Part shown: positions 58,860 through 64,000 of the stretch, piece by piece
Layout of the letters: every line of letters begins with the position of its first letter
Numbering within the stretch: the first letter of the stretch is position 1
Source: Polymyxa betae
Taxonomy: Eukaryota; Endomyxa; Phytomyxea; Plasmodiophorida; Plasmodiophoridae
Assembly (NCBI GenBank): GCA_003693705.1
Contig: RBZT01000259.1
Location: 44,574 to 108,573, forward strand
Length of the DNA stretch: 64,000 bases
Direction of reading: 5' to 3'
The notes under the pieces: model-generated
What the model saw: only the letters and a program-made list of their open reading frames with translations
The model's database searches: none
What the model was told of the DNA's origin: nothing
Position numbers and translations under genes: made by a program

Positions 58860-59400
58860 CCAGAAGCAGAATCATGACAATTGGACTCAGTTTGAAGTGG
58901 CATTAACGATTGATATTGGGGGCAAGGCCTGTATGGGCCTGCTAGAAAGGAATCATGGTTGACGTTTGGTATGCCATGTTGTTCAATGATTAGAGCCAAG
59001 TTAATAGGAACAAATTATGACATGAATACTCGTGACATCGCATGGAAGGCGCTCAACGACTTACATTGAGCAAAGGACGCGCAGACTGTTCGGTTATTGA
59101 CTCAACAACTTCGATGAGAGAAATTGATGGAGGGAGAAAATCTATTCGCTTCACCTCACCAAAATGTCAGAATTAGCTCGGAGACTCGGATATGCGGTTG
59201 GAACGAAAATCTCGGATGTCGATTTTTTATGACTACAGTTTGTTATTCGATTATGCAGGTGGAGAAGTACAAGAGCGATGTCGAAGTAATTCTCCAAAGT
59301 GGTGTGAAGGCTCCGAAGGATTTGATTAACAAATTATTAGGGGGTATCAAAGTTCTGCATTCGCCGGCTTTTAACTTCTGCTTAACGATTTAAAAGCGTT
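58860..59400 (+). pseudogene. Degenerate Ty1/Copia gag (UBN2-type) remnant
   Basis: Fragments in shifting frames resemble Copia gag polyproteins: WTQFEVALTIDIGGK, DIAWKALNDLH, AQTVRLLTQQLR, EGENLFASPHQNVRI and MSELARRLGYAVGTKISDVD. In-frame TGA codons follow NDLH and QQLR, and frameshifts separate the pieces, so it is a dead remnant. No protease, integrase or LTR of the same element was found next to it. Confidence 0.55.
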
Positions 59401-59689
59401 GAATTCTGCGAAGGGCTATCAAACTTGGCGCCCGTTTTTGATAGACACAAAAGGCAGAATCGATTTACAGCCATGACGCGAGAATCAATTAGGCGCCATG
59501 TATTGGACGACGCTGAGCGGTGTCTGGGGTCACTGATGATGCAGGATACCTTCTTTTGATACGAGCAGCCAGATTGTTACGATTTGCCTATAAACTGATG
59601 CAGTTTATTTCCCGTATTCGTCAAGTTGACAGAAAATCAGAAATAGGTCGCATTTCTATCGATTCTAAGGATGTATGTAATCTTCCTCC

Positions 59690-59988
59690 TTCTTACCGGA
59701 TTGTTCAACTGCTTTCGCGGTGCTGTAGTAGCCACAGAAAGCACTGAGAGCAGGTTGTAGATCCTTCTTCCAGCGGTTTTACAGACCGCACCCAGATCTC
59801 TCTGTCTTGTCAACGAATTTCTGAAACTGATGGAATACCTTTTCCCAGTATTGTGTGGCAGATTGATCTGCTCCTGTCAGATGATCATGACTGATGGCAC
59901 AATGGATCTGGTGAGGAACATGTCCATGCTTTGCCCTTTCCCATGCTGTTGCTAAATTCGGAGAATAAAGAATGCGGAAATTTATCAA
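59690..59988 (-). pseudogene. Decayed Myb/SANT-like transposon-associated protein
   Basis: Reading minus: ISHDHLTGADQSATQYWEKV, FHQFQKFVDKTERSGCGL, an in-frame TAA, then NRWKKDLQPALSAFCGYY and VEQSGKKEEDYIH. The YW-x-RV..., R(T)ERS-x-xxL-x-NRW-xx-I/L...F-G-Y and SG-x-x-ED-x-I pattern is that of Myb-like proteins carried by plant, oomycete and protist DNA transposons. The in-frame stop breaks it. Confidence 0.55.
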
Positions 59989-60330
59989 AATTGTTTGGAA
60001 ATTCGAAGAACTTTCTGTATAGATTTCTATTAGCTTTGAGAGCTATCAGGAGCAGAATAGCTCCGAACGGCGCAAAATCTAATTTTATATGTAGTATAGC
60101 TTTTGGCTCGGCGGTGGCGAAGCTACACTGGAAGCAAGGTAACTATTATGAACGAAGAACAGGAACGTGAATCTTATAAGTAAAGAGTTATTATTGCAAC
60201 AAACTGCGCCCATTCAGTACAGACGCAGAATTTGTTGCGGCACTCACGCAAAAACTGTTCATCTATTTCTTGATAAATTGATGGGCGATTTACTTTGACC
60301 GCAATTTCTGAAATTGTCCGAGGCGTCTAT

Positions 60331-60905
60331 TTACTTGAACCAGGGTCTAATTCTAGCACCAATAATCTTCTCAATATCGCGAGATGCAGTATCATACGCG
60401 AACTGATTCAAAATTTCCTCAGTAAGATTGAGAGAACTATCAGAATAAAACTGGATGCGATCCCCATGTTTCTTTTTTATCACTTTCATGAGTAAATTCT
60501 CAACAGAGAAAACATAGCCCTTATGAGTATCAACTACTCTAAATGGACCTTGCCATAATAATGATAATTTATTGATTTGCTTTCTTTCAGGAACTGCAAC
60601 CAAGACATCATCACCGATTCCAAAGTTAGGAAAGAATCGATTGCGAGATGAGTTTTCTCTATGTCGCAACCTTTCCATTTCAGTGATATGATAAATATCT
60701 TTATGCATATTAGTTAGGCTTTCAATTAATTTATAGGTAGCCTGTGATATAACATCAGATTCCACCTCAATTGGACTAATAGTTCCAATTTCTGGATGAA
60801 AAAAGATCGAATCGAGTGGGTTGTCAGCTGATAAACCAGTCATGACTGTAATAGGTGCGCGACCCCCCAAGCGCTGTTGCGGCCTAGAGGCTACGGTATT
60901 TCTCG
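60331..60905 (-). pseudogene. Ty3/Gypsy integrase C-terminal fragment
   Basis: Open tail of a pol polyprotein: RLGGRAPITVMTGLSADNPL (post-catalytic integrase segment), a coiled linker, then the chromodomain-proximal GPF region IGDDVLVAVPERKQ and LLWQGPFRVVDT, ending EKIIGARIRPWFK, stop 60331-60333. The catalytic integrase, RNase H and reverse transcriptase parts are missing: upstream sequence is replaced at about 60905 by a different transposase gene. Confidence 0.75.
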
Positions 60906-60920
60906 CAAAATAGTATGAAT

Positions 60921-61538
60921 CTAAAACCTTAACTTATTTTTTATCACTGCAAGAAAAGCAAATAATTTTTTATCACTATTTTTGAGTTTTGCAACACTTG
61001 TACGCCAGTCAAAAATCGGCTCCTCAGCCAAAAGCAGCTGCACGAGATTGGCACAGGCCGTAAATACAATCGGATGGAAGTCGCGCCCGTGGCGAAAATA
61101 CTTCACGCCAAGACAGCCAAATGTTTTCAGTCGACTGTTCACTGTTTCATGACGAGCTGCAATGACATGCAATTCCATGTTGATTGCGTTTTCTTCAGGG
61201 CTTGGATTTCGGAACGGTGTCATCATTCGAGAGCGGCCATCTCGGTAACCTAAATCCGCGCAAGCCATTTCATCATCAATCATACGACGGATAATATTAT
61301 TTTGGGCCAGTTTTAAATCAGGCCAGAGACCGGCAGGAACAACACCTCCTGCAATGTCAACTATTTTTGAACAGCCCAAAGCTGCCGCAACTTCATAGCG
61401 CAGAGCTGCATGTTTCATTTTGTGAGAAAAGTCGTCCTTTGTCCAGGTACTTTGTTCGAATACGGCGAAATCAACTCCGTCAACATAGCATGATGGCTGA
61501 ATGCAGTTCCAGCCGTCAAAACGATCCTCCCAAAAAAT
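60921..61538 (-). mobile_element. DDE transposase (Harbinger-like/DDE_Tnp_4), partial
   Basis: From a splice acceptor at 61539 the frame reads EDRFDGWNCIQPSCYVDGVD, FSHKMKHAALRYEVAAALG, VVPAGLWPDLKLAQNNIIRR, MACADLGYRDGR, ARHETVNSRLKTFGCLGVKY and CANLVQLLLAEEPIFDWR, stop at 60921. The catalytic triad can be placed as D in YVDGVDF, D in ACADLGYRD and E in RHETVNS, so this exon looks intact. The N-terminal DNA-binding part is upstream beyond an intron and was not found; a start MKYYWPTKVPSDV lies at about 61650. The second DDE residue may be another Asp nearby. Confidence 0.65.
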
Positions 61539-61746
61539 CTATCACTAAGTTAATCTACCTGTTTCACGGACGGTCTGACAAAAATAAATAATCTCAAAAT
61601 TTGTATCATATCACACATCGCTGGGCACTTTCGTAGGCCAATAATACTTCATTTTATAGCGCTACTTTGAGATCTCGATGTTAAGATTGCAATGATGAAT
61701 GCAGAATGAATATATTAGATGGATACAAGCCCTTATATATCACTGA

Positions 61747-61817
61747 GATCGGAGGTTAGCTCGGAACTCGGAGAGATTCCGATTAACGGAGTTTAGTCAG
61801 GTCCGATCGGAGGTTAG
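61747..61817. repeat. 13-bp direct repeat GATCGGAGGTTAG flanking a small hairpin
   Basis: GATCGGAGGTTAG at 61747-61759 and again at 61805-61817. The spacer holds TCGGAA...TTCCGA, a 6-bp inverted repeat. It lies upstream of the transposase exon on its strand and might belong to the promoter or terminal region of the element. Confidence 0.5.
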
Positions 61818-62215
61818 TCAATTATTGCGTATATATTGACACAATTTTCACCTACCAGCTCTAACTCTGAGATTGCGTGAACTACTGAAGTTACCCATTT
61901 CCGCCATGTTTTTTGTGTTACATCGAACACGCAGGTCGCTACGGTCTCTGTTGGGTAAACTTTGAGAAAAAACATTGCCCATAGAAGATGTTCTCTTTTA
62001 AAATGCCCAGGGTAACTAAGCTGTAGAAGTTCCCAGAGTGAGATCAGGATTTGAACGGAACCGTTTACGCCAGGAGAGCGTTTGCGTCTCCCTTCCCAAG
62101 AGCGATTCTGCTCTGGTCATAAACCCACGTGAATCAGCAGACATGGACGAATGCAGTTAGAAGGCTGATGATTGAGTCCATACGTAAACCCTCCCGCCCT
62201 CCGCACAATTTTTTG
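61818..62215. other. Noncoding interval in the mobile-element region
   Basis: About 400 bp between the direct repeat and the GCGCAAA cluster. No coding frame or RNA gene recognised. Confidence 0.3.
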
Positions 62216-62493
62216 GCGCAAAATGCGCAAAGGAGTGCAAAAAGTCTATTTTTTTTATGTTTTTGTCATCCCGTCGTTTGCGTATGATGACAGCTGTGAC
62301 TTTGTTTCATAGATTAGATTCACTGCTGACACATATCCAAGAATCTGAGCTATCCATTAAAATTTGAGCGAGCGGGAACCATTAATTGGCCCGCAAAGCG
62401 AACCGCACAGACGCAATCATTACGCAAAATAAACTCAAGTCGCGCAAAGCGTCGCAAAAATTCCCAAACAATTCGTAGCGCAAACGGCGCAAA
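62216..62493 (+). repeat. Cluster of GCGCAAA motifs with two 9-bp-spaced pairs
   Basis: Exact GCGCAAA at 62216, 62225, 62442, 62478 and 62487, plus CGCAAA variants at about 62392, 62423 and 62453, all in one orientation. Two are paired with the same 9-bp spacing (GCGCAAA-N2-GCGCAAA at 62216-62231 and 62478-62493). The cluster ends about 210 bp before the start of the plus-strand ORF at 62703. Confidence 0.7.
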
Positions 62494-62702
62494 ATGCCAA
62501 AGGCTGCAATCATTTGTGAAGGCGGCGCAGTATTTTTGGCGGGCTTTTAAAATCTATATTTAGCTCTAGCAAACACATGGGTCTAACGTCAGGATGTAGC
62601 CCTCCGTCATCCCCCGGTGTTTGCGGATTCCTCTCTTCTGGCAGACGTTGTCCTGGAGGTCGCCATTCTTCCAATTGCTGACCAATCAAACGTATCAGAA
62701 TC

Positions 62703-63582
62703 ATGCCTCCCAAGAACGTTGGCTTAAAATCAGAACACTGGCTTGAATCCTCCCACACTCCAGCTTTGATCAAGGTCATAAAAGATTACGACTCTCGTGA
62801 GGACCTGAAACTAGCCGGACCTCTCAACACAGCAACCGTGAAATCCATGGAGCCTCTACTTGAGGTGTTCAACTCGAACGCGGTGAACGGCCGATTAAAA
62901 AAAATGATCAAAGAGCTCCAAAAGAAAGGTAGGGTTTTAGGGTTTTTGTGAAATTTCGCATAATCATACCGTCACTAGGGGATTTATCGCCAGACCCTAC
63001 CGACGACACCGACGCTGATGATGTACCATCTCGCATCCTATGAACTGGAAAAAAGAGACCTGCTCCAACCAGTACACCATTACCTCCAACCACCCCACAC
63101 AAAAAACTGTGTGCTCTGGATGTCAAGACCGCGATGACACCGGAAATATCCAAATCCATTGCTGCGCATAATAATGTGTGCTTCAATGAGCTTATCCGTT
63201 ATCGAGCAGACTGTCGGGAGCGAATCTGCCTTATTGTGTGCCTGGTTACAGGTCGCGCAGTTACGGCCAAAGTCGCAGAGGACGGAAGTCATGTCTTGCT
63301 CACACTGCAACAGAGCACTGTCGACCCGGTCGGCTACGTGGACCCCGTCCATATAAATGATATCTTGAATGACCCGCAAAGTAAGGCGATTGTACATTAC
63401 TTTCAAGGCCATGAGCCTCAGATTTTCCAAATTACCATCCCGTTACCGTCAGCGGTCGTCCCAGAGGTTCCGGATCTGCGATATATCAAATCAAAAAAAC
63501 CGGTAATACCATCCGGCTAGTCATTGACATGGCAGTTCAGCCGCCCAAACAGGCTGCCGAATTTTCGGTAGTAATTGAATAA
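62703..63582 (+). pseudogene. Unrecognised mobile-element-like ORF, broken twice
   Basis: ATG 62703: MPPKNVGLKSEHWLES, VIKDYDSREDLKLAG, NAVNGRLKKMIKELQKK. An intron at 62929-62978 (50 nt) joins in phase to DLSPDPTDDTDADDVPSRIL, then an in-frame TGA at 63041-63043, then KRPAPTSTPLPPTTPHKK and a folded-looking domain (ELIRYRADCRERICLIVCL, VDPVGYVDPVHINDIL, IVHYFQGHEPQIFQITIPL). At the A7 run 63493-63499 the frame stops soon after, but the +1 frame continues GNTIRLVIDMAVQPPKQAAE to TAA 63580-63582. Family unknown. Either a decayed ORF or one with recoding; I favour decay. Confidence 0.45.
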
Positions 63583-63584
63583 CT

Positions 63585-63902
63585 TCATTTTTTTATAAAA
63601 AATATCATTTTAAGAAATCTGCGTAACTTACCGTAGCCTCCTACCGTAGACTCTCGCATAATTGATTCTCTCATACTTGATACTCTCGCATATGTAATAT
63701 TTTTCTGTCTCCCGAGCTGGTTTCTATGAGCATAATTAATAATCTCGCATAATTCATAATTTATATGATTGGTCGAAAAATTAGTTATGAGAGAGTAAAT
63801 AAACTTTTGGTATTTCTGCAAAAATACCTGTTTGCCGATGTTGTATTTGGAGAAAAATGATTCAATCGTTTGCTGTTTCAACGTGCATTGCTTGTTTAAC
63901 AT
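63585..63902 (-). CDS. Small ORF with PIP-box-like motif (105 aa)
   Basis: ATG 63902: MLNKQCTLKQQTIESFFSKY. QTIESFF fits the PCNA-interacting box Q-x-x-[ILM]-x-x-F-F. The rest is Asn/Tyr/Lys-rich with two MRES units (SSMRESIMREST) encoded by a DNA repeat of ACTCTCGCATA on the plus strand. It stops 2 bp from the end of the preceding plus-strand ORF. It may be part of the same mobile element, or a fragment. Confidence 0.4.
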   Translation of the reverse strand: MLNKQCTLKQQTIESFFSKYNIGKQVFLQKYQKFIYSLITNFSTNHINYELCEIINYAHRNQLGRQKNITYARVSSMRESIMRESTVGGYGKLRRFLKMIFFIKK

Positions 63903-63960
63903 CTCTTATGTCATGCCCATTGAGCATGACAGTGCTCGCAGTCGTACTGGCCCTTCCTGA

Positions 63961-63985
63961 GGGGCTGCGCAGAGGGCTGCGCCCC
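63961..63985. repeat. GC-rich hairpin at window end
   Basis: GGGGC at 63961-63965 pairs with GCCCC at 63981-63985; inside are two direct copies of GGGCTGCGC (63962-63970 and 63974-63982). It is much more GC-rich than the surrounding DNA, like a structured or coding fragment cut by the window edge. Confidence 0.4.
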
Positions 63986-64000
63986 TGCTGACGATTCCTA

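Noticed and set aside
63640-63740. CRISPR-like repeats of ACTCTCGCATA
   Set aside because: Only two exact copies plus variants, without regular spacers; they encode the MRES units of the minus-strand ORF.

Overview
This window is nuclear DNA from a compact eukaryotic genome, most likely a flagellated protist. Nearly every gene is a recognisable eukaryotic housekeeping gene: EMC1, MON2, MRE11, PUS10, MAK16, RPB4, eL21, eS1, a BEACH protein and others. The genes are split by very short introns, mostly 42-58 nt with GT..AG ends, and neighbours are often only 15-130 bp apart. A DPY-30/GAF protein resembling axonemal radial-spoke protein 2 implies a flagellated stage. The short introns, the density and the transposon mix would suit a rhizarian such as a phytomyxid, but nothing in the window proves the lineage. 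The standard genetic code applies; apparent in-frame TAG codons disappear once the short introns are removed.

Layout. 0-1.1 kb: two tiny divergent genes. 1.1-15 kb: a MON2-like trafficking scaffold, EMC1, a small hypothetical gene, the radial-spoke-like protein, and a large ARF guanine-nucleotide exchange factor (GEF) that carries PH domains and a FYVE-like finger after its Sec7 domain. 15-25 kb: 6-phosphogluconate dehydrogenase, eL21, a UBX protein, an acyl-CoA oxidase with a PTS2-like signal, an aquaporin, a TOPORS-like RING ligase and a glutaredoxin-like protein that lacks the catalytic cysteine. 25-34 kb: a thiol dioxygenase, MRE11, folylpolyglutamate synthase, PUS10 and a VHS/GAT-like protein. 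33-41 kb: a giant BEACH-WD40-zinc finger gene. 42-58 kb: an LMBR1-family protein, a GOST-family membrane protein, MTFP1, two tandem small secreted proteins, a RING/coiled-coil protein, a myosin-light-chain-like EF-hand protein, an aldehyde dehydrogenase, an FAD oxidoreductase, MAK16, a telobox Myb protein, eS1 and RPB4.

From about 58 kb to the end the gene order stops. What remains is decayed mobile DNA: a Copia-type gag remnant, a transposon-associated Myb-like remnant, a truncated Ty3/Gypsy integrase tail abutting a DDE transposase, and an unrecognised two-frame ORF preceded by paired GCGCAAA motifs. A small ORF with a PIP-box-like motif closes the window.

Functional themes. Membrane traffic (MON2, the Sec7-PH-FYVE GEF, VHS/GAT, BEACH, GOST) is over-represented among the genes seen. 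Gene ends are mainly convergent and separated by tens of bases. Exon joins given below were worked out by eye from reading frame and splice sites; a few joins in long genes (MON2, the GEF N-terminus) remain open.
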